Positions 21,074-32,888 of a stretch of 64,000 bases of DNA are shown here, piece by piece; position 1 is the first letter of the stretch, and every line of letters starts with the position of its first letter. Both the position numbers and the translations under genes were made by a program. The notes under the pieces were generated by a model that was not told the DNA's origin, searched no databases, and saw nothing but the letters and a program-made list of their open reading frames with translations. Origin of the DNA: Linepithema humile (Eukaryota; Arthropoda; Insecta; Hymenoptera; Formicidae); NCBI RefSeq assembly GCF_040581485.1, contig NC_090129.1, positions 15,573,501 through 15,637,500 of the forward strand, given 5' to 3'.

Positions 21074-21865
21074 ATATGTTACACCATACACATTTATACT
21101 GATACCCACATATATATATTATACTCATATACTATACTTATTTGAATAAATATACTATCACTCTATATTAAAATACAAATGAGAATATTATTTTAATAAT
21201 TTTATTTCAAGTGAGTGAAGATTGACTTCGAATCAGTGCGCGTTTATCTTATTAAGATTTCAGTTATCGCAAATAGAGATTACGGTTACCGGTCGGTCTG
21301 TCAATTTCTCTATCCATCCGCATACCTGATAGTGACTGAACGGTACAGTCTGTAATAAAAGTTTTTCGTGACCGTGGAAAATACAGTCAGTGTCAAAAGT
21401 TTTCCAACTATCCGACACTTACCTGACCCTTCACGAATTCCTTCGTACTCCGTTGGAAGTAAGCACGTGTTTAGAGAATCTGCTGTGCGGACAGCCGCAC
21501 GTGGACTATCGAGACACAGATCTGTAATATTTGGTGCGGACAGCCGCACATTTATCAACGGATCATATCGACCAACATCCTTCTATGATAATCAATTCCT
21601 ATGTCTAAATCCAAGACACGACGAAGCGGAATTAAAATATCACGCGCGTAAACTATTGAAAGAGTATACATACATGTATATACATTACATACATTTTCTC
21701 CATTACCAGAAACAATTAATGGACACAGAGAAAATCAATAATAATATTACATTGCCAAACTAATATTGTTTTAATCACTATTTTCTTAGATAATTTCTTC
21801 AAAGAAAGAAATACATTATATCGCAGACCAAATCTGAATTTGGCTCTAGCGAAGGAAAAGGATTA
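21074..21865 (+). mobile_element. Inverted LTRu-1 fragment, left piece
   Basis: This is the reverse complement of LTRu-1 body sequence (compare about 8810-9610). It was cut by insertion of LTRu-3 copy 2, and the remainder resumes at 27801. Together the pieces make one inverted LTRu-1 fragment whose sense strand is plus. The plus-strand frame in it begins with GTG, not ATG, so I do not call a gene. Confidence 0.75.
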
Positions 21866-22762
21866 AGATTGTAACGTCCCGTAAAATTTCTGAAAAATAA
21901 AATAATCAATTAGTTGTCAGTAGAGATATATCCTCAATTATTAAATTGCATGACCAAATATAATCTAGTAATTTAAGATTATAGTATTTAAGGTGGATGT
22001 CCCGGAATAAATAAATTTAATTATCTTTAAATAATAATACTATCGTGAAACATAAGGTTTCATCAATAGATTATAAACGTTAAATCCTCAATTGCTAATT
22101 ATTCAGTAAATTCAAAGCTATATAATTTATTCTCGGATCTCTAACCTTACTTTAATCGGTTAATAAAATTTACTTTCATTGTAATAAATACACTAAGGAC
22201 AGAAATCTATAAATATATTCATACATTAATGATGAATCTAGTCGCTTTAGAGTCATATTTAAATTATAATACTATGACGGGAGAGTAAAGACTTAGTTAT
22301 CGACTATGAAACATAAACCGGTAAAACAAACCTATTGGAATACATTGAGAAAAATTATAAAATTCTATTAACAGATTTCTAGCCTTAATGTATAGGAAGC
22401 AATTCGAATCATCGACAAAATTCTACATTACAACCACCATTATGTGTGCATATAAATTGTACAACGCATTCAATTACAATTTACGATCTTCAACAATATC
22501 GCAATTACTTGAATTTTAATCTTAACGCGCTTAAAAACTAACGCAAAATTAATATTATTAGAGAAGGGTGATTGAACTAATCAGTTGAATAATAAATATA
22601 TATATTCTAACAATATTATAAAATATAAAAATATAAAATTAGCGAATATATATAATAAATTTATACAATATAAAATTATAAAAAAAAAAAAATAAAAGAT
22701 TGACATAATATAAAAATATAGTATATAAAAATATCTAAACAAAAATATAAAATTGTCGCAAG

Positions 22763-23143
22763 TTATATCTTAATAGGCCCAGAAATCCAAAACCTGGCAC
22801 GTAGTTTCCGTATTATTGATAATAGAGCCCTCATTTGGCGACCCCAAGCACTCAAGCTCACGCGTGTTTTGCGCGGCTCCACCCCCGGTGCGCACGGCCC
22901 GTTGAACTGTATCGCTATCTCTGAGCGCAAAACGCCTAACAACCAAATCATGTGTCGCCTGTCTCTGAACGAAATGGGATCCCACCCAGTGGGATCCCCG
23001 AAGATTTTTGTATGAATCGACGCCTCGTCGTCGTCCTCCGAAAACCTTGTGCGTCTGGAAATGTCCAATTTTCTTAAAAATACGTGACGCTGACTTCTCT
23101 TTATATCCAGAACGATAAATAGGGTTTCGCCCGGACGAGCCAT
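22763..23143 (-). CDS. 126-aa ORF, copy-2-specific, possible exon
   Basis: The ATG at 23143 is preceded on the same strand by TTTTCAG, a splice-acceptor-like site, 12 bases earlier. The protein is Arg-rich, with a basic N-terminal half and the motif DPTGWDPISF; no family is recognised. It is antisense to the TATA-bearing strand of LTRu-3. Copy 1 has a different, much shorter sequence at the homologous place (20290-20350), where the frame stops after about 20 codons, so this may be captured or ancestral sequence lost from copy 1. GC content is higher than in its surroundings. Confidence 0.3.
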   Translation of the reverse strand: MARPGETLFIVLDIKRSQRHVFLRKLDISRRTRFSEDDDEASIHTKIFGDPTGWDPISFRDRRHMIWLLGVLRSEIAIQFNGPCAPGVEPRKTRVSLSAWGRQMRALLSIIRKLRARFWISGPIKI

Positions 23144-25681
23144 AATCTTGATAATCTGAAAACAGTCAAAAACGAATTAGTATCGCCCCTAGATTGAATT
23201 TACCTGAAAATAAAACGAATTATTAAATTTTACAAAAACTCAAAAATTTTAAAATTTAAATTTTTCAAAACTTTTTATTGCCAGAATAATCTCACGACTA
23301 AAGCGAACTTTACGGACCGAACTCAAAATAGTTATCTCTAAACGTTTCCGATTTATAACAAACTCAAAAATTTTAGTAACATTCTATAATTCGAATATTC
23401 AAGCTGGATTAAGGTTATTAATGTTTATAATACATCGCTACGACGTCCCGTTCTCGAGATATCGACATTTTTTAAAAATCACTATGCGTTAAAATAATCT
23501 ATAAAAAATAACAATAATAATGGTAAAAGAGAGTCAAAATTTTCAATAACTTACCGTTTCCAAGGAATCGCGAAAGAAAGAAATAATATTTTCTGACACT
23601 TTCTATATGCATATACGCAAGCAACAAGTGACTTACCTAGCCGCCCTCTGGCAGCGAGGTATAGCCGCCTTAAAGCCGGTCGACAAGTGTCCGCTAAAAA
23701 TAATTTAAATTAATATTTTGACCCTAATGAACCGTATAGATTTGCTGAAATAATTAATAATTAATTAATTCTGAAATAATAACCTAGTAAAACGTTTAAA
23801 TAATTGAATAACAAACGAGAAATAAGCGATTACACTAGTTTAAAAATAATACTTACTCAGACTGTACCTGTGAATGCAAGCACAAGAGCTGAACATTTGA
23901 ATTGTTGAATAAAAGATTTGCTAGAACAGTTGGATTAAAAATAATATCTTGTCAATGAACTGTATCTTAATTAGTTATTGAAATTAAGAAAAAATGTTTA
24001 AACTAATTATTTTAAAGTTAAAATAAACACCTTTTTGGTATGAAAATAATAATAAATAATATTTTAATTTTTATAAACCGGTTATAATATGTAAATTCGC
24101 TACGCCGATCTAATAGAATCAATTCCGAATGTCCTACGACAAAAATAAAGAAATATAAAATCATTTTCACTCTTATATGCCAGTCCATCTGAACACTTAA
24201 ATTATTGAATAGAAAATTTATTAAAACAATTGGATTAAAAGTAATATTTTATCGACAAACTATATCAGGACTAGTTACTAAAATTAAGAGAAAATATTTG
24301 AATTAATTATTTTAAAAATAAAATAAACACCTTTTTGGTATAACAATAATAATAAACAATATTTTGATTCTTGTAAAAGGACTATAATATGCGAATTCAC
24401 GACGCCGATCTGATAGAATCAAACCCGAGCTTCCTACGATAACTATAACGGAATCTAAAATTATTTTCGCACTTATATCTATAAATCCATATTTCACACA
24501 AAATCGCGAATAACTCAAAAGTGAATTTAACTACAGACTTCAAACTTTGAGAACCACTTTTAAATACGGGCTCACCCAATATTCTTCAATAATATCTTAC
24601 TAATTAACTCTAATTAAAAACTTGACTAATTAAAGCTGTAGTATAACTTTATAGTACTACCTTAAAAGTCCAACTCTATGAAAGAGCCTGTATGAAGGCC
24701 CAATTTGAATTCCCTTCGTTAGAAGACGTAAAATGAAAGTTGCCTACGTGAAAAGATTCGACCTAAGTGCTAACACTTAGCCTGTAGCCCCCGAAACAAA
24801 ATCGCCTTTTTCACATATGCTATATATATATATATATATATATACATGTCTCTCTATAGACCCCTTCACAGCTAGCTTTAAACGACTAACTGACTTGAAA
24901 TACTTAACCAACGAGTGAAGGCGAGTAAGATAAGAATATTTTTATGAAATTATTAAAAATAATTATTTATTGTTATATATATATTTTATAAAGCATAAGG
25001 TAGGATAAGGAAATTAATATATATTATTACTCAGAACTATATATCTTTTTATTCTTAATCAAGATACACTGTCGATGCTTCCGAATTATTAGTATAAATA
25101 CAAATTTCTCGCATATAATAAATTATTATTGTACACACTTACAGCTATATACTTGTAGCGTTGCGCCTTGTTGTATGCGACGAAATTCCGTTAAATTAAG
25201 TTAAATATTAACAATTTATAAACAATAATTAATTTTAAGTGCGGAATACAGAATTTTTCCAAGATCAAACTTATATGTCGTTGTGAATCTGAAAATGAGC
25301 AATGTTAATATCCGAACAAAACAATGTTAAAATGTTAATAACTGTCTGTAATTAAGGAAATACGATATAAATATTTCGTATCGAAGCGTAAAATAGATCA
25401 TCGCACACATCGACATCCGCTAATACGATGAATCATGAACACCTGCAAGATGGAACATCCGAGATGCGACGAAAGAAATTGAAGGTCTAATGATGTTCTA
25501 CGAAATCACGCATATAGTTCAACACAGAGAAGGGTCGACTGATGCAACTCGCCGACAAAGGAATATCATCACCTATCACGTATCAAACTGCGAAGCATCG
25601 TCGATCACGCATCGAACTGCGAAGAACAAAGATCAACCTTGACACGCGCCTCACGTCTTCTTTAGTCCCGCCTATTTTGCC

Positions 25682-25689
25682 TATAAAAA
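25682..25689 (+). promoter_or_regulatory. TATA box of LTRu-3 copy 2
   Basis: TATAAAAA, within CCTATAAAAAGGGTACC, on the sense strand of the unit. It is followed by a 25-bp tandem repeat and then the 92-aa and 256-aa ORFs. Confidence 0.5.
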
Positions 25690-25724
25690 GGGTACCCGAT
25701 GGCACATCGAAGAGTAGTATGAAA

Positions 25725-25965
25725 AAAAAGATCGAGAGGAGTAGTATGAAGAAAAGATCGAGAGCAGTAGTATGAAAAAGAATCAACAGTGTCGGGAAGC
25801 CATATTCAACGAATAAGAACATAGAATTTCGCGAGCAATGCGAAAAAAGAACTTAGAAAAACTCGAGCAGCACGATCTAAGGACTTAGAATTTTTACGGA
25901 GCGCACATCAAGAACATAGAATTTCGCGAGCAATGCGAAATAGAACTTAGAATTTTAACGCAAGA
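25725..25965 (+). repeat. Short tandem repeats in the LTRu-3 leader
   Basis: Three copies of a ~25-bp AGTAGTATGAAAAAGATCGA unit (25725-25785) are followed by ~100-bp repeats sharing AGAATTTCGCGAGCAATGCG (25825-25960). The counterpart in copy 1 lies at about 13732-13972. The region lies just downstream of the TATA box, so any transcript would carry several short upstream ATGs. Confidence 0.7.
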
Positions 25966-26100
25966 AGTGCATAAAGAAGAAATCAAGAATCCATACTCAA
26001 GTTGAACATCAAAATTTACTCAACATATCGCCACTACAACTATATCAACCAATCGCTACTTCAAAGTTTAACATAAAATTTATGGAACTCGAAATTATTT

Positions 26101-26379
26101 ATGGGAATTTGGCAAGGAAAAATTATACCATCTACAAGTCAACAACTTACGAAGCCACTACTAAATTTCAAGAAAACAAGGAACTCAGCAGAAGACACGT
26201 CAGAACGGAAACCTCTCCTTTCAGCCGACGGATCATCATCATCAGGAAGCAGCTACGAGTCAGTCAACAACCGATCAACAGGAACATCGTACTCTAAGAA
26301 ACCGAGCGAACACAGCGGAATCGAAACAAAAATCTGTAAGTCCGAAATCTATTATTGTAAAATCAGTACTAACAAATAA
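26101..26379 (+). CDS. 92-aa Ser/Lys-rich ORF in LTRu-3 (copy 2)
   Basis: Identical in translation to 13318-13596. It lies between the TATA box and the 256-aa ORF on the sense strand. CTGTAAGTCC near 26334 is a good splice donor, and TTCTTACAATCACAG ending near 26605 a possible acceptor. The join I tried reaches a stop after 13 more codons and does not fuse to the 256-aa frame. Whether it is translated is unknown. Confidence 0.25.
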   Translation: MGIWQGKIIPSTSQQLTKPLLNFKKTRNSAEDTSERKPLLSADGSSSSGSSYESVNNRSTGTSYSKKPSEHSGIETKICKSEIYYCKISTNK

Positions 26380-26434
26380 ATGCAAATTAACTGGAACATG
26401 AGAATCAATGGTGAATATAACCCAATCGTACAAT

Positions 26435-26683
26435 TTAATATAAAATTTCTACATCAAGAAACCGAGTGACAAAATTATTTAACTTTAATCTTTTATTACG
26501 CACGCACACACGCGCGCTCACGTCAGTTAACACATTTTTTCTACATATTAAATTCCTTTTATTTTGATCACGATATACGATAATTAAAATTCTTACAATC
26601 ACAGCGAGTAAGATCAACGCCACGGAACAGAGAATCAAGTAAGTCATAATTATAATTATTCGTTCAACTAAGTGATACACCAT
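26435..26683 (-). CDS. 82-aa single-membrane-segment ORF (copy 2)
   Basis: The same frame as 13014-13262. It is divergent from the 256-aa ORF with 33 bases between the two ATGs. It has a hydrophobic segment near the N-terminus followed by a basic tail. The function is not assigned. Confidence 0.25.
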   Translation of the reverse strand: MVYHLVERIIIIMTYLILCSVALILLAVIVRILIIVYRDQNKRNLICRKNVLTDVSARVCVRNKRLKLNNFVTRFLDVEILY

Positions 26684-26716
26684 TTTCTCCCGTTTGACAT
26701 ATTAACGCGCTACTAA

Positions 26717-27487
26717 ATGACAAAGACTATCGACACAATTAGACGACATAAGAAACGGAAAACTTATAAATTACAAAGATCTAAGCTCCGCGTAGCAAAG
26801 AAACATCGGAGATCGAGTCAACTTTCGAAGAAACAATTAATAGCTTTCGAAGCATTAATTCCAGAATTGATAGAAATTCCTATTCAAGCAAACGCATACG
26901 ATATTTTACGAGACATCGAAAACAGAGATAGGAAAGAACAAATAATTAAATCGGAACATCATAATATTATCAAATCGGAAATAATTATAAACTCTACAAT
27001 CGAACAGATAACTCTTGAAGATAATATAGCTGAAATAGATTTCTATACTGAACTAAAACTTGATTCTACAACGCCAGCATTTATAAATTACGACGACCTG
27101 ATCACTTACGTACAACATACAAATCAGATTAAAATTGATCCATTAGAATCCGAATTACAAGAAGCCCTTCTCACATTGACGACTCCACAATTAATAACTA
27201 TTGATGATATAATAGAAGAATTACACGCCGATAACCAAACGACAGACCGCGTAATTGATGGAATTCATAATACTTTAATCGCGAATAAAGGAGACTCAAC
27301 TATCAACGTACAACCGACGTGTAGTACTTCTGCCGACGTTAGCCCCTATAATTCGATCGCAGGTGTAGCAGGAAAGTCATTTACCGACAGTTTACCGACA
27401 TATAACGTACCTACAAACGATAATTTTGATACTCTAGCAGCGGACAGGGAAGTGGAATATTATATGAGTAAATTACAACTCTATTAA
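26717..27487 (+). CDS. 256-aa ORF of unknown function carried in LTRu-3 (copy 2)
   Basis: Same translation as 12210-12980. The basic head and acidic Ile/Thr/Asp/Glu-rich body contain no motif I recognise. It lies downstream of the TATA box at 25682 and ends 309 bases before the 3' terminus of the unit, so it falls within the putative R-U5 part of the LTR. ORFs inside LTRs are uncommon, and the placement parallels the Cys-rich ORF in LTRu-2. Confidence 0.45.
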   Translation: MTKTIDTIRRHKKRKTYKLQRSKLRVAKKHRRSSQLSKKQLIAFEALIPELIEIPIQANAYDILRDIENRDRKEQIIKSEHHNIIKSEIIINSTIEQITLEDNIAEIDFYTELKLDSTTPAFINYDDLITYVQHTNQIKIDPLESELQEALLTLTTPQLITIDDIIEELHADNQTTDRVIDGIHNTLIANKGDSTINVQPTCSTSADVSPYNSIAGVAGKSFTDSLPTYNVPTNDNFDTLAADREVEYYMSKLQLY

Positions 27488-27796
27488 GTTTTATTACGTT
27501 TATTGATACAATAACCGTCCCCGTTCTCGCACTCACGGACCGCCTCTACCTTCTTAAGCTCTCGAGTCCCGAGGTATTGCCGGCCCAGCAGGTAGCCTCA
27601 AAAATTGAGAGCACCCTTATTCTGTGTGACTGAGGTACACTCAGATAAGAAGAACCTAACGGAGTCCGCCGAGGTACGACATCCGTGTAGGAAGTAACGG
27701 TCGAGCATCGAGGTGCATCGCCATCTGCAACATACAAACAACAGATACATTAAAGATAAAATTGGTGGCAGCGGCATACTATCGCGAGACGTTACA

Positions 27797-28500
27797 AGAT
27801 TTTGATATCAAGGTAAGACTAAGACATCATATCATTTAATAAACCTTTTGTTCTTCCATTTATCTATATATCAAGATTCTATACTTACCATAAGGACAGA
27901 TGAAGGAATAAATAACCTAAAATTGTAAAATCAAAGAAGTGGTTTTATTGGTTTTATTATTCTCTCTAAAGTAGAAAATACACTCATATCCTAGGAAAAC
28001 CGACTGCGACGTCCAAATCAAGAGACGGCAGCTCCGCGATTTTTCCAGTGACCACCTGTGGAGCAAACCACATTAATAAAACTGGTGACAGCGCCCCTTA
28101 GAATTATCCACATTAATAGTCTTCAAGAAACGGGTAACCATCGTCTCGACGACAAGGGCCTCTTGTTCCTGAAGACGTACAATACCGCGTTGCAACGTAA
28201 CTTCTAGGAACGTGGCAGCGGCGGACTATTATTATGTAACGTTGGTAACATCATCAGCAACGGAAACGGTAAAGTGCACCATATTGGATTACCTGAAACA
28301 AAAGAATAACATAATATATAAAAACTGGTAACAGGTAGCGGGATTCCCTGAAGGTCGCCTTACAGAACTTCCCTGAAAAGAGGAAAAAGAATTAATAAAT
28401 ACTTACCGTAAAAGTGTCTCCAGACACATATGAATTGATGTCAACGGTAGGATACATTATACCGTCATTCCCTAGTAGAATCGTTACCTAGGACGTAACA
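27797..28500 (+). mobile_element. Inverted LTRu-1 fragment, right piece
   Basis: This continues the fragment at 21074-21865 after LTRu-3 copy 2, running from the AGAT duplication to the unit end CCTAGGACGTAACA. It then meets LTRu-1 copy iii, which is in the opposite orientation, directly at 28501. Its last ~200 bases (28300-28500) differ from other copies by small changes and lack the clean primer-binding site. Confidence 0.7.
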
Positions 28501-31500
28501 TTGGTGACCCTTTATCGGTAAGTATTCATTAATTCTCTTTTCTTTTCAGGAAATCCCACCGCTGTCACCAATTTTATATATGTGACGTCCTAACGTTTGC
28601 GGTAAGTATTTATTAATTCCCTTTTTTTTTCAGGAGTTCGATGAACCGAAGGAGAGCGGTTCCCACCAAACTCACCAATTTCATATGAGATCCCTTTTTG
28701 TTTCAGGTGATCCTATATGGTGCACTTTACCGTTTCCGTCACTGATGATGTTACCAACGTTACATATAATCCGCCGCTGCCACGTTCCTAGAGGTTACGT
28801 TGCAACGCGGTATCGTACGTCTTCAGGAACAAGAGGCCCTTGTCGTCGAGACGATGGTTACCCGTTTCTTGAAGACTATTAATGTGGATAATTCTAAGGG
28901 GCGCTGTCACCAGTTTTATTAATGTGGTTTGCTCCACAGGTGGTCACTGGAAAAATCGCGGAGCTGCCGTCTCTTGATTTGGACGTCGCAGTCGGTTTTC
29001 CTAGGATATGAGTGTATTTTATACTTTAGAGAGAATAATAAAACCAATAAAACCACTTCTTTGATTTTTACAATTTTAGGTTATTTATTCCTTCATCCGT
29101 CCTTATGGTAAGTATAGAATCTTGATATATAGATAAATGGAAGAACAAAAAGGTTTATTAAATGATATGATGTCTTAGTCTTACCTTGATATCAAAATCT
29201 TAATCCTTTTCCTTCGCTAGAGCCAAATTCAGATTTGGTCTGCGATATAATGTATTTCTTTCTTTGAAGAAATTATCTAAGAAAATAGTGATTAAAACAA
29301 TATTAGTTTGACAATGTAATATTATTATTGATTTTCTCTGTGTCCATTAATTGTTTCTGGTAATGGAGAAAATGTATGTAATGTATATACATGTATGTAT
29401 ACTCTTTCAATAGTTTACGCGCGTGATATTTAATTACGCTTCGTCGTGTCTTGGATTTAGACATAGGAATGGATTATCATAGAAGGATGTTGGTCGATAT
29501 GATCCGTTGATAAATGTGCGGCTGACCGCACCAAATATTACAGATCTGTGTCTCGATAGTCCACGTGCGGCTGTCCGCACAGCAGATTCTCTAAACACGT
29601 GCTTACTTCCAACAGAGTACGAAGGAATTCGTGAAGGGTTAGGTAAGTGTCGGATAGTTAAAAAACTTTTGACACTGACTGTATTTTCCACGGTCACGAA
29701 AAACTTTTATTACAGACTGTACCGTTCAGTCACTATCAGGTATGCGGATGGATAGAGAAATTGACAGACCGACCGGTAACCGTAATCTCTATTTGCGATA
29801 ACTGAAATCTTAATAAGATAAACGCGCACTGATTCGAAGTCAATCTTCACTCACAATAAATAAAAGTATTAAAATAATATTCTCATTAGTATTTTAATAT
29901 AGAGTGATAATATATTTATTCAAATAAGTATAGTATATGAGTATAATATATATATGTGGGTATCAGTATAAATGTGTATGGTGTAACATATGTTTTATAT
30001 TGAATATTCTTAAGTAATTATAGAATAATAATAATTGAATATGCAAGTTAAATGTGAGTACATATAAGCATATAATGTATTACATAAAATATCAATGTAT
30101 TCGTAACAATGTTAATAACGTATATAATGGTATTAACAAAATGCAAAATAATAATAATATGATCTATTATTTCCATCAAATCATATTCCTTGAATCATTT
30201 CAATTCTCTTAGTCAATTATATTTAATTCCGTTCTGTTTCAATATGTTTCAACTCTCTTAGTCAATTATATTTAATTCCGTTCAGTTTCAATATGTCTCA
30301 ATTGGACATTAAGTTAATTAATTCTTTGTAAGACTTACGTTTTCCTTCCTGTCTTCAAAGTTATTTCCTTAGTACTCTTCCGTACTTTTTCTTCAGCTGC
30401 ACAAGCACTGACTTTATTACTTTTGCTCAAAGGCTTTCACGAGTTACTACTATTCAACTTGAGAATTCACGTAGTACTACTAATTTCACGAGTTACTAGT
30501 TTTTTGTCTGAACATCTACCTAGCACTTAGGACCTAGCACTGTCTAAAATGTGCTGGAGTACGCGTATATATGGGCCTTTGCCCACTCGTTCAGTGGAGG
30601 GGTGTTACGCTTGGCTTACAATGATTGGATTAAAGTTTCAATGATGGGAGAGTCTCCGCCTCCTATCTCGTTGGGATTCTCCAATGAGCGGTTGAAGGTG
30701 TATTGGAAGGGGCTCCTATCGCTTATCTGCATATTAGTTACATAGGCACTTGTTATCTCTTGAGTCATTGGTAGGGACATTTGCACCGCCTCCGATGACT
30801 GCATGTTCTTATCTTCTTCGGTACTTCCCTGTCATATCTTATCCTCTTGCTGTTATCTTTATCAGCTCTGATAAGTTTATCTTCTAATAACTTTCTTCGG
30901 CTTATCCTTATCTCTTGATAAGGTTATCTTCTAATAACTTTCCTCGTCTTATCTTTATCTCTTGAAATACATATTATCTCTAATGATAGACGAGTGGAGT
31001 GGGATGGTGAGTCGCCATCGCCTCCTACGTCACCTTCTAATAACTTTCCTCTTATTATCTCTTCATATGTCTAGCCATCGCGTCGCCTCTTGCTCCTTTG
31101 GCGGCTTGCGAATGGGATGAGTAAGTGCGTCAGTTCTTGATATCTCCCGACGACTTTTATATTATCTCTTCCTTTCGTTCTTATCTTTCATAAATTATAT
31201 TTTCTGCCTGTAGCGGCATCCAAGTGGAGTGAGTTACCTTCGCATCGGAGAGGATTCACGTCTCCTCCACTTTATTTTATTATAACAGCCTCGGGCCCAA
31301 TTATTATTTCTTACATTTCCTTATATTATTTCTTTAACAAAAGTGATTATAGCGGCCTCGGGCCCAATGTGTGAATATCTGTCGGTGTTTCTCGCCACCG
31401 ATTGATACTCGACTTTTGTAACCAAATACCTTTTAACGTTTCTCACCATTAATTGATATTTAGTCTTATCGATGTCTGCCACTCAACGATAGATTACGAA

Positions 31501-32114
31501 TGCCTGCCACTCATCCGTTGATTAGTAACTTGCCAGCGTTTCTCGCCACTGACTCATGAATATCTTTCAGCGTTTCTCGCCACTGATTGATACTCACAGC
31601 TACTTTACTTAGCAAATATTCGTCAGCGTTTCTCGCCACCGACTCGTATCTACTATTAATTTGACTATTTATGCCGAGTAAATTCCTAAGCTATTTAATC
31701 GCAATTTTAGTCAAGTGTGATGTTCTCTCAATATACTTTATTTCAATTTATCTTCCTCTTATTGATTTATCGACTAATTGAGATATAGTTACTGATAGTT
31801 TTTTCTTTTTATTTTATTTTATGTATTTCTCCTTTGAATTTTCTTTGATAAGTCGATGAAGTTCGGGGCCTTTTATGCCTTGCCAAATAAGCGTTCTATT
31901 TTTATGTAAGCGTTTCTCCTCTGAACGAGTATTGTCTGAATTTTAATTGAATATATTTTAGCAAATTTATTATTCGTAAGTCGTAAAAAGAATAAATGAT
32001 GGATTTGATAATAATCATATTATTTTACAAGAATATTACTGTAAAAATCTTATCTTAAGATTTTTCAAAATTTTCATCATTAACTGGTTAATGAAAATTT
32101 AGCGGGACGTTCCA
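28501..32114 (-). mobile_element. LTRu-1 copy iii, truncated at its 3' end
   Basis: Starts inside the primer-binding-site region (TTGGTGACCC) and runs to GGGACGTTCCA at 32114, a one-base variant of the usual terminus. It parallels copy ii throughout, with scattered SNPs and small indels. It contains a primer-binding site at 28553-28570. No gene is supported: frames open in copies i and ii are interrupted here. The end at 32114 abuts the ~270-bp repeat array without a recognisable target duplication. Confidence 0.7.
28553..28570 (-). promoter_or_regulatory. tRNA-Leu primer-binding site, LTRu-1 copy iii
   Basis: TGGTGACAGCGGTGGGAT on the minus strand, preceded on that strand by the LTR-type end GGACGTCACA, as in copies i and ii. 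Confidence 0.6.
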
Positions 32115-32888
32115 AAGACGTGATAAATTAGGCTAAAAGAAACAACTTTTTCCTTTAGCAAAATTGCGTGCGATAAGTAGTTTTTGAAAAGAGAGCAGAA
32201 CGCTTCTTGGTTTGCTTCAATCTCTTTTAACCTATTTTAACCTAGTTTAACCTATTTTAACCTATCAACCTATTTCAACCTATTTTAACCTATTTTAACC
32301 TTATTGTAACATAATACAATATAACATGTTGTAACATATTAAAATATATTATTCAGAGTTTCCTTAAATTTGCACCCACGGAATGCAAGACGTGATAAAT
32401 TAGGCTAACAGAAACAACTTTTTCCTTTAGCAAAATTGTGTGCGATAAGTAGTTTTTGAAAGGAGAGCAGAACGCTTCCTAGTTTGCTTCAATCTCTTTT
32501 AACCTATTTTAACCTAGTTTAACCTATTTTAACCTATCAACCTATTTCAACCTATTTTAACCTATTTTAACCTTATTGTAACATAATACAATATAACATG
32601 TTGTAACATATTAAAATATATTATTCAGTTTCCCTAAATTTGCACCCACGGAATGCAAGACGTGATAAATTAGGCTAAAAGAAACAACTTTTTCCTTTAG
32701 CAAAATTGCGTGCGATAAGTAGTTTTTGAAAGGAGAGCAGAACGCTTCCTAGTTTGCTTCAATCTCTTTTAACCTATTTTAACCTAGTTTAACCTATTTT
32801 AACCTATCTTAACCTATTTCAACCTATTTTAAACTGTTTTAACCTTATTGTAACATATTACAATATATTATAACATGTAACATATTAA
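32115..32888 (+). repeat. Three direct copies of a ~270-bp composite repeat
   Basis: Units begin GACGTGATAAATTAGG at 32117, 32389 and 32659 (spacings 272 and 270 bp). Each has a ~105-bp unique head, a block of about ten TTTTAACCTA-type decamers, then an AT-rich tail with TTGTAACATA and the block TTTGCACCCACGGAATGCAA. The third unit lacks its tail because of the fold-back at 32841-32917. The same units, inverted, carry the insertion sites of R-B and R-C. Confidence 0.85.

Larger units (their letters stand above)
21870..27796 (+). mobile_element. LTRu-3 copy 2: complete 5,927-bp unit
   Basis: It starts TGTAACGTCCCGTAAA and ends CGCGAGACGTTACA, flanked by a perfect 4-bp duplication AGAT (21866-21869 and 27797-27800). 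The host sequence restored on removal matches LTRu-1. A primer-binding-like TGGTGGCAGCGG lies about 30 bases inside the 3' end. It carries a TATA box and three ORFs also found in copy 1, plus a 22610-23145 segment that copy 1 lacks. AT-rich stretches at 21900-22740 and 23150-25500 hold no supported gene apart from repeats. No gag-pol is present. If it is one LTR it is exceptionally long; a large internal-deletion derivative or a TGT...ACA DNA transposon remains possible. Confidence 0.7.

Noticed and set aside
25542..25775. 77-codon plus-strand frame and its 79-codon antisense partner at the LTRu-3 TATA region
   Set aside because: The frame spans the TATA box and a short tandem repeat, so it cannot be read from that promoter; the antisense frame is low-complexity Phe/Leu-rich.
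11901..27796. One DNA transposon with ~4.5-kb terminal inverted repeats
   Set aside because: Each arm has its own TG...CA ends, copy 2 alone has a 4-bp duplication, and the sequence between the arms is LTRu-1 DNA. Two inserted and recombined units explain it better.
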